64,000 nt of DNA from Nematopogon swammerdamellus (GCA_946902875.1 OX336355.1:15409347-15473346); one strand, 5' to 3'. Numbered from the stretch's first letter, positions 29,691 to 41,256 are shown. Notes: generated by a model from the letters alone, not told the origin. Made by a program: numbers and translations.

Positions 29691-29772
29691 CACGTACGCA
29701 CGCAGGCACGCACGCAGACACTTTTAAATTTTTGAAATACCTACACAATCAGAACACATGGCAAAACTCTTT

Positions 29773-30083
29773 GTCAGCCTCGCTCGGTAGCTTAGTGGTC
29801 GGCTGTGGATGGGGGACCGCTAGACCGTTGGAGGCTGACCGTGGTTCGGATTCCACGTACGTGTATGTCACTTCCCTTCTTACCTTACTAGGTGGTTTAT
29901 TCCGCCCGGATTGATACCATCGCACTGAATGAAACGTCGGTTGAAACGGCTATGTAAATAGTAGCCGACAAGAAATGAAGGGAACCACTGACATGGCACC
30001 TAGTTCACCCGGTGCTATGGGCTGACATCACGGATGTTGCAGGTGATGTAGCCAACTGTGTTAGTTTCCATACAAAAAAAAAG
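29773..30083 (+). mobile_element. SINE-B with deletion in the 5S-like part
   Basis: GTCAGCCTCGCTCGGTAGCT TAGTGG then directly GGATGGGGGACCGCTAGACC; the 5S-like left half is missing. The B box GTTCGGATTCC, central domain and tail are present. Confidence 0.85.
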
Positions 30084-30239
30084 AACACACCAGAGGACAA
30101 AATGAATGCATGCCTCTTTATTACAATCGCTTAAAATCACTTCTTCACACACGGAACTGGTCCGCACCTCAAGCGTGTCGGATTTGATTATATCCTCGCT
30201 ATGCGCCACTTCCAGCTATCTTGGCGTGTCTTTTCAAAC

Positions 30240-30533
30240 CACAGAGCATCAAATACCTACCGCCCGCGCCCCCTACTAGAGGCGCCCTAAGCGATGATAT
30301 TTGAAACCCAATAACCGTACGCTGAGCTGCTAGCGCTTCGTATGTGTGTGTGTGTGTGTGCCAATATCGACACTACACACAAAGAGGAGCAAGTTAGGCA
30401 CACGCACAAAAGAAATGCACACGCACAACACACATATGTAAGTCATAGGCCACGCCCACAGGCTTCAACGGCGTTGTAGAGAAATCGCGCTCACGGCGCC
30501 TCTAGGGCGGGCGCGCGCATTTCATGCTCTGTG
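30240..30533. mobile_element. hAT-like MITE with 8-bp target duplication
   Basis: Terminal repeats begin CACAGAGCATCAAAT and end ATTTCATGCTCTGTG; GGCGCC/CTAGAGGCG extend the symmetry. TTTCAAAC is exactly duplicated at 30232-30239 and 30534-30541. A (TG)n run sits inside (30342-30361). Confidence 0.85.
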
Positions 30534-30822
30534 TTTCAAACGAATCTGATTTACGGTTGGCGAGCATAACATTGGTCATTTTAAAATTAGATTTTTTTTT
30601 TAAACACACTAGCTGTTTGTGCGATTTGAAATCGCGGAATAATATCCTATTATGATGTGTTAGAATACGTCAGTGAAAATCCCATACGAATTTAAGTCAA
30701 TTTTTTTTTTCAAATCCATCAAAAGTCAAGTCAAGTCAAAATAGGTTTATTTCCCGTTGAGTGAGTTTCTACAATTTTATAAAAATAAAATAGTTCCACT
30801 ATGGGTGGTAACAGTTACATTA

Positions 30823-30929
30823 AATGAAGGGAATCACTGACACGGCACCAAGTTCACTCGGTATTATGGGCTGACATCACGGATGTTGTAGGTGATGTAT
30901 CCAACCGTGTCAGTTTCCATAAAAAAAAA
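30823..30929 (+). mobile_element. SINE-A/B tail, 5' truncated
   Basis: AATGAAGGGAATCACTGACA to TCAGTTTCCATAAAAAAAAA. Confidence 0.85.
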
Positions 30930-31230
30930 TGGGGCACGTTAAATATCTTTCGATATATCAATGAAAAGGGCTCGTTATAAGAAAATACAAATAAATATTA
31001 AAATTCATAGTTTAAAAGGTATTAAAGGAAATATACAAAAATCGACCATCCCCTCGGAGCGGAAGGAGGGCTCTATCTCCGAAATTACTAAGTCTAAAAT
31101 TTGGGGGAAAAAATAAGGAATATAGGTTCTCGAAATCCTAAGTTCTCACGTAAAACGGAATGGCACGGAACCCTCTCCACGCGATTTCATATCGCTTGAC
31201 CGCTTTTTTGTCGTGGTCGAATTTGATAAC
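30930..31230. other. Unique sequence
   Basis: No gene or named repeat is recognised. Confidence 0.35.
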
Positions 31231-31231
31231 A

Positions 31232-31280
31232 TTTTTAGGGTTCCGTATCACGTACGGGACCTTATTACTAAGCCTACGCA

Positions 31281-31311
<31 letters not shown>

Positions 31312-31645
31312 CGTTCGTCCGTCTGTCCGAGGGCTGTATCTCTTGAACCGTAATAGGTAGCCCGTTGAAATTTTCACAGAATATGTGTTATTATCGCCGA
31401 TATAACAACAAATAATAAAAAATAAGAAAAAGTAAAAAATTAAGGGAGGTTCCCATACAAGAAACTAAAAAGTGTATGCGCGCGCGCCATCTACCGAAAA
31501 GAGTATGCAGCATTTTAACTAATCATGAATTTTAACTAATATGAAACATTTCATAAACACGCAATAGATGGCGTGAGTGGCGCTGACCGTGACATGGCGA
31601 TACGGAACTCTCGGTGCGCGAGTTCGACACGCACTAGGCCGGTTT
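31232..31645 (-). mobile_element. Repeat E, long form, full length
   Basis: Reversed from TTTTTAGGGTTCCGTATCAC with (GTCT/GTCC)n core to CGAGTTCGACACGCACTAGG CCGG. It includes an extra segment with GCGCCATCTACCGAAAAGAG, also present in 39143-39529 and 62960-63277, defining a subfamily. Confidence 0.9.
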
Positions 31646-31940
31646 CTTTACTTTTAGCAAAGATACTGTACCATAGAGTCGCCGGTGGCGTGACAAGAGA
31701 AGCCGGTGCGAGTGTTTAACACTCGTATATCGCATTGGTCTCGGTGGACACGCGGTGAGCGCATTTCTATTGGAGCCATCTAAATATTAATGCTTTATAC
31801 GGACGGGTCCTATTCAGCCGCGGCACGTGCCTGGTGCCTGTGGGTTAATGTAGATTTGGCATAGCCAAAGTGATTATGTCGTGCAAATGGGAGGGCTGTT
31901 TAAGGCCCCATAAAATGTGAGCACACATTTTGTTTTTAAT

Positions 31941-32199
31941 TTTTTTTATGGAATCTGACATGGTTGGCTCCATCACCCACAACATCCGTGATGTCAGCCC
32001 ATAACACCGGGTGAACTAGGTGCCATGTCAGTGCTTTCCTTCATTTGATCTCGGCTACACTGAATTGGATCACCTAGTAAGGTAAGAAGGGAAGGGACCT
32101 ACAGTTTAACGTGGAATTAGAACCACGGTCAGCCTCCAACGGTCGAGCGGTCACCCATCCAAGTACTGACCGCGCTCAGGGTTTGCTTAACAGCAGTAG
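31941..32199 (-). mobile_element. SINE-B with central deletion
   Basis: Reversed tail, a jump from CTACACTGAATTGGAT to CACCTAGTAAGG (the central domain is lost), then the head with the 5S-like CACCCATCCAAGTACTGACC. Confidence 0.85.
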
Positions 32200-33448
32200 G
32201 AGTAGTAGGAGGCAAAATTGGATTATATTTTTTTTGCAAAGTTACGAATAGAATTAAAACAATAAAAATCTACTAAAATAAAATATAAAAGGCTGCCCAA
32301 TACGTGGGGTAATATTAGTATTTTCATACATGTAAATGCACTTTCTCACATTCAACCTAGGTATTAATTTACCTATGCTCTCACGACTCACACACATAAT
32401 TTTTAAACGCCCACACACAAACCTCACCACCCTTTCACAATATCACCCACTTCCATGCTTCATTCATACACACTTCCCTCTCCCCCCCCCCCCCCCCCCC
32501 CCACACACACCTATGTAGACATACTTATCCGTCCTTACATAATTGCATAAAAATCCTTTCTCATTGTAACTATACTTCCGAGTTATATAGGGAACTCTAA
32601 CTGGTTTTATATTAAGTATGTTGAATTTCCACTATGTTTTTGTACATACAATCGGTTTGTTTTCTTTCTTGTCGAATAAATAAATAAATAAATAAATAAA
32701 TAAATTGTTGTACAATCACCGAATAAAATACATTTTTTCCAAAAAAACCTTGCTTTGGTCACGCTACGTGCAATCCATTTTCGTTTCATGGTCCAAATGA
32801 CCTTATGGGTAGTTCGGCGCCACATTTAGCGATTACTATAAAAAAAAACATACAAGTATTCCCCCACGGTGTCTTGCTCTATGTTCATATCATAACGCAT
32901 GCTGTTAAATACAGACAGACGGCAGACGATAAAAGTATTTAATAACGTTGTAGAGATAGGCAAACGGAAAGAGCAGATGATTTCAACTTTCGTAGTTAGT
33001 TAATGCAAATTTGAACATAATAAAAGCGGGACCGGGCGCACAATCTCAGATCAAAGCTGCGGTTAACTTAACCGGCGATATGACGAAGTGTTCGAGTTAA
33101 ACGGTTGAATTATAAATGAATAAATTGAATGCGCGGATAATCGCGCTCTGCATCGCGACTGGGCGTCCGTTTAATCGCGCGTTTGTCACATAAATTTGAA
33201 AATGGAATTTATCGCGTTTCGTTGGGCGGATCTGAGATTAGCGTTAACGGAAGTTTAACTGTTAGGTTTACGTGTGATGCTGGGAGAAGATTCATTGTGG
33301 TTTGTTAAAGTATGCTTCAGTTGACGTAGTCATGCAGAGTCTGACCATTCGTTACTTGCTGCGAAAACGGCAACTTTAATTTTAAAATATCCAAGCCCGT
33401 CACACTGATAATAGCATATTTCTTACAAAATAAAAACAAATTACTAAG
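32200..33448. other. AT-rich sequence with simple repeats
   Basis: A poly-C run occurs at 32478-32502 and (TAAA)n at 32678-32704. The piece near 32740 (CCTTGCTTTGGTCACG) resembles 43710. No gene. Confidence 0.5.
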
Positions 33449-33682
33449 CAAACCCTTCTTACCTTACTAGGTGGTAGGTTTTATCCCGCCCGGGTTGATA
33501 CAACCGCACTGAATGAAAGGTCGGTCGAAATGCCTATATGTAAATAGTTTGTGTTTCCCGTCCAGTTCAGTGTAGCCGGCACGACTGAAGGGAAGCACTG
33601 ACGTGGCACCAAGTTCACCCGGTGTTATGGGCTGACATCACGGATGTTGTAGGTGATGCAGCCAACCGTGTCAGTGAAAAAA
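33449..33682 (+). mobile_element. SINE-A/B, 5' truncated
   Basis: It begins CCCTTCTTACCTTACTAGGT and has A-type GACGTGGCACCAAGTTC; it ends at CCGTGTCAGTGAAAAAA without the TTTCCAT motif. Confidence 0.85.
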
Positions 33683-33715
33683 CCTGCTCCTGAGAAAAAG
33701 TGTCTTGAAAGCCAG

Positions 33716-33808
33716 ACAACAGACGGCTGTATACAGACGGACGGACGGGCAACAAAGTGATCCTATAAGGGTTCCATTTTTACCTTTTGAGGTACGGTAA
33801 CCTAAAAA
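33716..33808 (+). mobile_element. Repeat M, 3' fragment
   Basis: ACAGACGGACGGACGGGCAA, CCTATAAGGGTTCCATTTTT and GGTACGGTAACCTAAAAAG; related to 43063-43159 and 60150-60502. Confidence 0.65.
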
Positions 33809-33903
33809 GTGATAGTATTCAGTATATAAACTAATAATGACATGCCTTGTCATTCAAAAACATTTATTGATGATTTAAAAAAAATTATCTCCTTTAAGCT
33901 CAG

Positions 33904-34552
33904 AAGGACCGTTTGAGCCAACACCCACATAATAAGAGGTTCAGTATATATCATTACGACTACTAATCTTAACCCTGTCTCGGCCCACTTCTCTCCTTTC
34001 CCACGCCCGATTACTCGCTATAGGGTTTTTTTATAGATATTTCATTAATAAGAAGGCGGAGATTATGGGGTTAACTACTTATTAGTGTTTGAGGGGTAGT
34101 GCCACCCTTTTTGAGTAATTGCTGGGTGCTTTTTTTGCATCAAAAGACTAATATTTTCTGTAAGATAGTATCTACCGTGTGGGGCCGGCACTTTAAGAAT
34201 AGCCCCACTGCATCTCTCCCCGTGTATGTCGTAAAAGGCGACTAAGGGATATGACTCCCTTCTTATATTACTAGGTGGTAGGGTTTAATCCGCGCGCGAA
34301 ACTAATGTCCAAAACAGGTTGACAGACATCTGGCGCTATTAATTCGCTTTGCATGACAGATGTCAATTTGACTTTTCTTGCCTGGTAGGAAGTTGAATGG
34401 TCGAACACCCTGATTTAACTTTCTATTGACCGATTTGATTGGTTCTAATCACAGAATATAACTTTTGGCTCAACTGACTTTTACCTAAAGTGTCTTTAAG
34501 GTGAGCTTAAGTGGACTTAATTGCTAAGTCTGTGTTGGTGCAAACGGTCCTT
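33904..34552. mobile_element. MITE with CACCAACAC-type ends, carrying a SINE piece
   Basis: AAGGACCGTTTGAGCCAACA C (33904-33924) and the complement of GTGTTGGTGCAAACGGTCCT T (34532-34552) match at 19 of 21 positions. The CCAACAC core is shared with the MITE at 15907. No target duplication is obvious. Confidence 0.65.
34173..34298 (+). mobile_element. SINE-A head only (3' truncated)
   Basis: The head TACCGTGTGGGGCCGGCACT and the start of the body (to GTAGGGTTTAATCCGC) are present but the central domain end and tail are missing. Loss of the 3' end is unusual for a retroposed SINE and points to later deletion. Confidence 0.85.
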
Positions 34553-34556
34553 AGTT

Positions 34557-35025
34557 TTTAGTTTCTACATATGAAACGTTCCTGCATTTTTGCATAGAAA
34601 AATTATCTGGATATAGTTCCTCAAAATATTTGCATTCGTTGATCTAAGAAGCTATTTGAGCTGTTTGTTAATAAAATAAAAATATAAATAAAATAAACAA
34701 TTTCGTCATTCAGGCGGCACTCGCTCCCATACATTAGCAATTTAAAAGCATTATTTATACATAAAAATTATTTGAAAATAAAGGTTTCATAAAACTTCAG
34801 CTTACAGTTAATATTGTATATGGATAATACAGGAGTGCATTTTTATAAATCCTAAGTACATAGTTGAAAATATGTTATCTATAATGTAAATAATTATTTT
34901 AAAAATGTAGACTTTACCTTTGAAAATCCGAAATTCGGTGAAGGTGAGGAGTGCTGGCTTATTTCAAATCTCTTGAAAACTGAAACAAAGAAATGGCAAG
35001 TTTAAAACGACGTTTTGCCTCATAG
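34557..35025. other. AT-rich unique sequence
   Basis: No gene or repeat is recognised. Confidence 0.4.
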
Positions 35026-35071
35026 GTTACGGCGTCTACCTCTCATGCGAGAGGTCCGAGGTTCCAATCCC
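35026..35071 (+). mobile_element. tRNA-like fragment of a SINE head
   Basis: TACCTCTCATGCGAGAGGTC followed by GAGGTTCCAATCCC (a near B box) matches the anticodon-to-TPsiC side of the SINE-C head. Confidence 0.6.
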
Positions 35072-35072
35072 G

Positions 35073-35211
35073 TATTTTATTTTTTTATGGAAACTGACAC
35101 TGTTGGCTACATCACCTACAATAACACCGGGTGAACTAGGTGCTATGTCATTGCTTCCTTTCGATCGTGCCGGCTACACTGAACTGGACGGAAAACACAA
35201 ACTATTTACGT
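35073..35211 (-). mobile_element. SINE-A, 3' fragment
   Basis: Reversed tail TTATGGAAACTGACACTGTT with a 20-bp deletion (ACAATAACACCGGG) and the body to AAACACAAACTATTTAC. Confidence 0.8.
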
Positions 35212-35229
35212 TAGGTACTAACAATACAC

Positions 35230-35557
35230 CAGTGGTGCCCAAACGGTCGATCGCGATCGACCGGTCGATCGCAAGAGGCTCTTAGGTCGATCGCTGAAAA
35301 TTTATAGAGCAAAAAGTGACTCGTAGAAACATCAAAGAATTCATAATATTTGATGTGACAACCATTTTCCGGGTGGTGTCGTCTTCCAAAAGTACCGCAA
35401 TATTAACCAATTTATAGCATGTAATGAACATAGCTTTCAATTCAAACAAAAATGACTACAAATTATTGAACAACGAAAACTTTTGGTACAAGTGTCGATC
35501 TCACAACCTTTAATTTTTGTAGGTAGATCTTCATAGAAAAAAGTATGGGCGCCACTG
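35230..35557. mobile_element. hAT-like MITE with 8-bp target duplication
   Basis: The ends CAGTGGTGCCCAAAC and the complement of GGGCGCCACTG are hAT-like. CAATACAC (35222-35229) and CTATACAC (35558-35565) are a one-mismatch 8-bp duplication. The left part has GATCGCGATCGACCGGTCGA, itself palindromic. Confidence 0.8.
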
Positions 35558-35703
35558 CTATACACATTAGGTTAGCTATTAAAAAATATGTTTTAATTTT
35601 AAATATTCATAAGTTGGCGTTGTTTTTGTAGGTATTTTAATATGTGATATTTTGTCATTGGCTTGATAATTTGTAAATTGTTGATTTATAAAATATATGT
35701 TCG

Positions 35704-36034
35704 TACCGTGTGGGGCCGGTACTTTAAAAGAATAGCCCCACTGCATCTCTCCCCGTGTATGTCGTAAAAGGCGACTAAGGGATATGACTCCCTTCTTATA
35801 TCACTAGGTGGTAGGGTTTAACCCGCCCGGGTTGGTACCACCGCACTGAATGAAAGGTCGGTCGAAACAGCTATGTAAATAGTTTGTTTTTTCCGTCCAG
35901 TTCAGTGTAGCCGGCACGACGGAAGGGAAGCACTGACGTGGCACCAAGTTCACCCGGTGTTATGGGCTGACATCACGGATGTTGTAGGTGATGTAGCCAA
36001 CCGTGTCAGTTTCCATAAAAAAAAATAAAAAAAA
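35704..36034 (+). mobile_element. SINE-A, full length
   Basis: Intact head, central domain and tail with few differences from 38317-38645. ATATGT flanks both ends. Confidence 0.9.
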
Positions 36035-36390
36035 ATATGTACTTAATAGCTGTTAAGTTTCCCCTAATAATAAATAAATAAATAAATAGCCGTATATGCT
36101 TAAATTAGTTTTTGAAAATTTAAAAGTACCTATACCTACTGCAAAGTAGTTTCCGGTGAAGAAAACCCGAAAGAGTAAACTTTTAAACTAACAACACTGA
36201 AGTGTTGCATGCAAGGTTGACTGGATAAAATATATTACAATAAGTTCGCCTTCTGCAGTGCAGACAATATACATACATACAACATTAACCAATGTGAAAT
36301 TTTCATTTTAATTATTCTATACCTGCACAACTAAAGACTACAACTAAGTGGAATCTATCATTGCTTATTCTTTCCCTCTCCGCATGTCTT
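36035..36390. other. AT-rich sequence
   Basis: (AATA)n near 36070-36090; otherwise unassigned. Confidence 0.4.
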
Positions 36391-36673
36391 TTTTAGGTTT
36401 CCGTACGCCGTACGTAAGCCTGTTACTAAGCCTACAACATCTGTCCGTCTGTCCGTCCGTCCGTCCGATGGCTGTATCTTTGGAACCGTAATAGCTAGCC
36501 GGTTGAAATTTTCACAGAACATGGTTTAATTTTGGGGAATATAACAGCAAATAATAAAAACTTTAAAACGTGAAAAATTAATTAGAGTCCCTATACAAGA
36601 AATGTGTGTTTTCAACGTATTTTTTGTGGTGCAGAAACCTCGGTGCCTTAGTCGGACTCGCAGTTGACCGGTT
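36391..36673 (-). mobile_element. Repeat E, full length
   Basis: Reversed from TTAGGTTTCCGTACGCCGTA with (GTCCGTCC)n core, GTTGAAATTTTCACAGAACA and ending TTAGTCGGACTCGCAGTTGA CCGG. Confidence 0.85.
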
Positions 36674-37004
36674 GTTTTGACGTGAATACGTCTTTAAATT
36701 TGCTTCCATAGTGGGAGCCAATCCAGAAAACTGATCATAACAAAATTGGGGGATACAGTTTGGTGTTGCAGCTTCATATCTATCATCTACGTCAAAAATT
36801 TAATTATACCACTCGATAGCTAAAGGATCAAAGAATTCGTTACGTAATACGCTCTGGGAAAATATTACCCGTTACGTACACATATTCACGTTAAACACAC
36901 GGCCGTGTCCACGACACAGCCACACCCCGATTTTTATGAACACCAGTATGAGTGGCTGTGCCGAGAGACCACAGGTAACCGAAACAGCCAAATGCACATC
37001 ACCT
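36674..37004. other. Unique sequence
   Basis: No gene recognised; the 36895-36990 part is GC-richer and may belong to the LINE that follows. Confidence 0.35.
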
Positions 37005-37640
37005 CGCGAAACCACGCCCAGGAGCCAATTTCACCGCCGAGGAGGTGCCAGTCCGGCTTGGAGGTGGACTAATGTCGCTGGGGAAAGGCTATTAACCCGC
37101 GATTTGAAGATCCGTGGATTTTAGGAGTGGGGAAAGATATTCCCAGGGAGCCCGTTCCACACCTTTGCATTGCGGCACAAGAACGATTTAGAGAATCATG
37201 CAGTTCGAAGAACTCTTCTGTCGACTACAAAAGGGTGTTCCGCGAGAGTATGGCGGGTTTGGCGAAGGCGAATAGGAGGAGGAGGGATAAGGGAAGCACG
37301 TTCGTCAGAGCAACGGCCATCGTAGTACCGATAAAGCAGGCTCAATGAGCCAACGATACGTCTGTGCATTAGAGGTTGAAGGTCCTTTGTGAGTACAGAG
37401 TCATTAATGAGGCGAATGGCTCGTCGCTGAATAGAATCCAAGAAAGAAGGTACTCAGGGAAACCCTCCCAAAGATGACTGCAATATTGCATCACCGGTCT
37501 TACTTGTGCTTTGTAGAGTGTAAGCAGTTGGACCCGAAATCGCCGACATCGGTAAAGGATCCCTAATTTTCGAGAGCTAATGCTCCTAACTCGCGTATTT
37601 ACGAACATAAAACGATAAGGGGAGCCATACAGCACAAATA
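37005..37640 (-). pseudogene. CR1/Jockey-like LINE, reverse transcriptase C-terminal part
   Basis: The - strand reads LYKAQVRPVMQYCSHLWEGF, then (after a frameshift near 37441) MDSIQRRAIRLINDSVLTKD, GSLSLLYRYYDGRCSDE and VWNGLPGNIFP. The order matches the longer copy at 39556-40870. Confidence 0.85.
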
Positions 37641-37687
37641 CCAGTCATTGTGAACTCACTTTATAAGCAGATAATGTGATGGCACAC

Positions 37688-37992
37688 CTTGGCGCGGTCA
37701 GTACTTAGACGGGTGACCGCTCGACCGTTGTTCGGATTCCACGTAAAACTGTAAGTAACCCTTCCCTTCTTACCTTACAAGTTGGTAGGGTTACCCCGGA
37801 TCGGTACACCGCACTGAATGAAAAGTCGCTCGAAACGGCTATGTACGTAGTACGTGTTTTCGGCCCAGTTCAGCTGTAATCGGCACGACCCAACGAAATT
37901 GACATGGCACCTAGTTCACCAAGGTGTTATGGGCGTTCATCACGCATGTTGTAGGCGATGTAGCCAAACGTGTCAGTTTCCATAAAAAAAAA
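37688..37992 (+). mobile_element. SINE-B, 5' truncated
   Basis: It starts inside the 5S-like segment (GCGCGGTCAGTACTTAGACG GGTGACC), with GTTCGGATTCC, a diverged central domain and the tail to poly-A. Confidence 0.85.
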
Positions 37993-38316
37993 GATTCAGT
38001 CCGTGACATGTTTTTTTCGATAGTGATGTATGAGAAAGGGTCATCTAGTACTATTTGTTCGATCCTATTATAATTTTATATGAAATTTGTTGAACCACAA
38101 GAGGAAAGGTACTTACAGGAATGCTCGCCAACTTTCACATAACTTCACCAGTTTTTATTTAATTTAGGTCGTGTTTGGTTTTAATGTTTCTAAATTTATT
38201 TGTCGCTTGATTTATATTGATTTGATTTTGGAATTGTTATTTGCAAATTTTTTAACCTCCTTTACGTGCACGTGAATGAATAGTCGACTTTTTATTTTTG
38301 TAGGTAGGTATTTTTG
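37993..38316. other. AT-rich unique sequence
   Basis: No gene or repeat is recognised. Confidence 0.4.
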
Positions 38317-38645
38317 TACCGTGTGGGGCCGGTACTTTAAGAGAATAGCTCCACTGCATCTCTTCCCGTGTATGTCGTAAAAGGCGACTAAGGGATATGA
38401 CTCCCTTCTTATATTACTAGGTGGTAGGGTTTAACCCGCCCGGGTTGGTACCACCGCACTGAATGAAAGGTCGGTCGAAACGGCTATGTAAATAGTTTGT
38501 GTTTTCCGTCCAGTTCAGTGTAGCCGGCACGACCGAAGGGAAGCACTGACGTGGCACCAAGTTCACCCGGTGTTATGGGCTGACATCACGGATGTTGTAG
38601 GTGATGTAAGCCAACCGTGTCAGTTCCCATAAAAAAAAAAAAAAA
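38317..38645 (+). mobile_element. SINE-A, full length
   Basis: Intact from TACCGTGTGGGGCCGGTACT to GTTCCCATAAAAAAAAAAAA. Confidence 0.9.
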
Positions 38646-38742
38646 GGTTGCGATTAATTTTATGAAGGTAGGTTTTAGCTGTTTATTTTATGCGATGCGT
38701 ATTGGCGCGAAATTTGAATTTGACAGGTACCTAAATGTCAAG

Positions 38743-38791
38743 ATTGGACCACAAGTTCCAACTCTCACTGAGTTGGAACTTGTGGTCCAAT
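38743..38791. repeat. 22-bp perfect hairpin
   Basis: ATTGGACCACAAGTTCCAAC TC (38743-38764) pairs perfectly with 38770-38791 across the loop TCACT. No flanking terminal repeats or target duplication were found. Confidence 0.9.
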
Positions 38792-39142
38792 TCCCAACAC
38801 TATTTATAAAATCAGTGCTTTGCATACATATTTAGCTAGAAATATATCACACAGAAAGCGTATCAACATACTTCACGTATCAAGAAATCTCGCGTCTAAA
38901 TGTGAACAACAATAATCGATTTAGTACGGCCCCATTACAGCTCACAATGACGTGGAGATATGAACTATAGATTCGGCGCGTTGCCCAACCGCAGGAGGAG
39001 GTGGAGAAACAATCGTTCTATGAATACGCCACGGCGCGCGGCGTGGATCGACGGCGACGTTATGGGTCTGTGTCAGTCGGTGTTTTAGTGTCGACTGCTG
39101 GCTGGGATATACCTCTCAAATCTTTCTCAAATAAAAAAAAAA
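38792..39142. other. Unique sequence
   Basis: A moderately GC-rich part (38960-39070) has a short open frame starting at 39001, which is not convincing as a gene. Confidence 0.35.
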
Positions 39143-39529
39143 ATCGGCCAAGTGCGAGTCGAACTCGCGCACTGAGGGTTCCGTATCGCCATGTCATGGT
39201 CAGCGACACTCACGCCATCTATACTATTTAAAATTCGTGATTAGTTAAAATGTTACATACTGTTGGTAGATGGCGCGCATACACTTTTTAGTTTATTCTA
39301 TTTTTATTTTTTTCATATTTTTATTATTTGTTGTTATATCCGCCATAATGACACATATTCTCTGAAAATTTCAACGGGCTCCCATTACGGTTCAAGAGAT
39401 ACGGCCTTCGGACAGACGGGCAGACGGACGGACAGACACACAAACAGACAGATAGACCGACAGACAGACAAACAGACAAACGGCGTAGGCTTAGTAATAG
39501 GATCCCGTATGACGGATACGGAACCCTAA
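39143..39529 (+). mobile_element. Repeat E, long form, full length
   Basis: TCGGCCAAGTGCGAGTCGAA CTCGC, the extra GTAGATGGCGCGCATACAC segment, (GACA/GACG)n core and TACGGAACCCTAAAAAAA. Confidence 0.9.
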
Positions 39530-39555
39530 AAAAACTCAGACATATCTACTACATA

Positions 39556-40870
39556 CTGAGGTCGAAGCCTCAGGCGCAGCCAATTTCACCCCCGAGGAGC
39601 TGCCAGTCTGGCTTGGCTCGCTGGCTCAATGTCGCTGGGCAAAGGCTATTAACCCGCGATTTGAAGATCCTTGGATTGTAGGAGTGGAGTAGATTCCCCG
39701 GAAGCCCGTTCCACACCTTTGCAGTGCGGCACAAGAACGATTTAGAGAATCGTGCAGTTCGAAGAACTCTTCTGTCGACTTCAAATGGTGTTCCGCGAGA
39801 GTATGACGTATTGGCGAAGGCGAACAGGAAGAGGTTCTGTTCTGAACTTCTTCAGAACACCGGCCATAGTAGTACCGATAAAACAGGCTCAATGACCCAA
39901 CAATACCTCTGTTCTTTAGAGGTTGAAGGACCTTTGTTAGTACAGAGTCATCAATGAGGCGAATGGCTCGTCGCTGAATAGAATCCAAGGCTGAAAGAAG
40001 GTACTCAGGGGAACCCTCCCAAAGATGACTGCAATATTCCATCACCGGTCTTACTTGTGATTTATAGAGTTGTAAGCAGTTGAACCGGCATGAAAAATCG
40101 CCTTCATCGGTAAAGGATCCCTAATTTTCGAGATGCTAGTCTAGCCTTGGACTCTATGAATGATCGAAATTCAACGTCCCTGGACACCTCCATACCCAGG
40201 ACGCCCAGACTACCATCGTTTGGAACTTGGCTCCCCTAGAAAGTGAAAAGCTTGAAGAGGAAACCGAACAGCCTTAGTAGAGAAGGCACAAGCTTGCGTC
40301 TTGGCTACGTTGAAGAAGCATTGATTGAGTAATCGGCCGAGCAGGCCCCATCTAGGGTGACAAAGATCGACCGACCACTCAAAAAGCAGAAGATCTAAAT
40401 GCACAGATTTTAGGGACACCGTAGGCCGGAAGCTTGCTTAGGAGTCCCCGCTGCCAGACGCGATGGAATGCTTTGGATATATCCAAAGCGACCGCCAGCG
40501 ATTCCCCAAAACCATCGAGCCTTTCTGCCCACAAATGCGGAAGCCGTATAGCTTGTCGTCGAGGAGTTTATAGTCTTCTAGGTACGTCAGGAGCGCTGAG
40601 TTGACAATACGCTCCATAACCAAGAGTTAGGTTATGGCATAGGGCGATAGTTCGATGGGTTAGCTGGGTTCCCCTTCTTCAGGACCGTCTGGACCGAAGC
40701 TCTCTAACAGCAAAAAGGCATTGAACCGGAGGAATAGGAGCGTTTGAATAGGCGGGTGAGGACTGGCGCCAATTCCAGAGCACAATTTTTCAAGACGATC
40801 GCCGGGACGCCGCTGTCATGCCTGCTATTCTCCGAAATATCCAACTCGCGTAGCGTTTTATAGACGACTC
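39556..40870 (-). pseudogene. CR1/Jockey-like LINE with reverse transcriptase remnants
   Basis: The longest LINE piece in the window. From 40870 downward it shows APVLTRLFKRSYSSG, ERIVNSALLTYLEDYKLLDD K.YGFR, VALDISKAFHRVWQRGLLSK, then a gap where the catalytic motif should be, and finally MEYCSHLWEGSPEYLLSALD, SIQRRAIRLIDDSVLTK and SLSLFYRYYYGRCSEE. Several stops and frameshifts. 5' truncated. Confidence 0.85.
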
Positions 40871-41256
40871 TTACCTAATAGCTTTATGGGAAGCCTCAGT
40901 TTCATTTTCTATGGTCTTAACATTTTATGCAGAACCATATAAATAAGGCTGCATTATTTTAAAGCACAGCCCACCTACGATCGGTTAGAAACCGGAAAAT
41001 AGGCTGCAAATGCGATTAGGATCAGAACTTTCTTGCCACCGGCGCTCGCGCATACGAAAGTAGATTTAAACAATTAAGTACGAAGATCTATATAGATAAT
41101 CCACTAGCTGGCCATACATTGAGCGAGTGTTGCTTTCATTAATTGATAAAATATCGAGATTGTTAATACAGCACGTCCAAACTCCTAGTTACTCGATGCT
41201 ACTTTAACATGAAATGTTTTTATTCATTGATTCTAGGTTTCCGTACCACTTATGGA
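40871..41256. other. Unique sequence
   Basis: No gene is recognised; a short TAGGTTTCCGTACC at 41235-41248 resembles a repeat E end. Confidence 0.35.
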
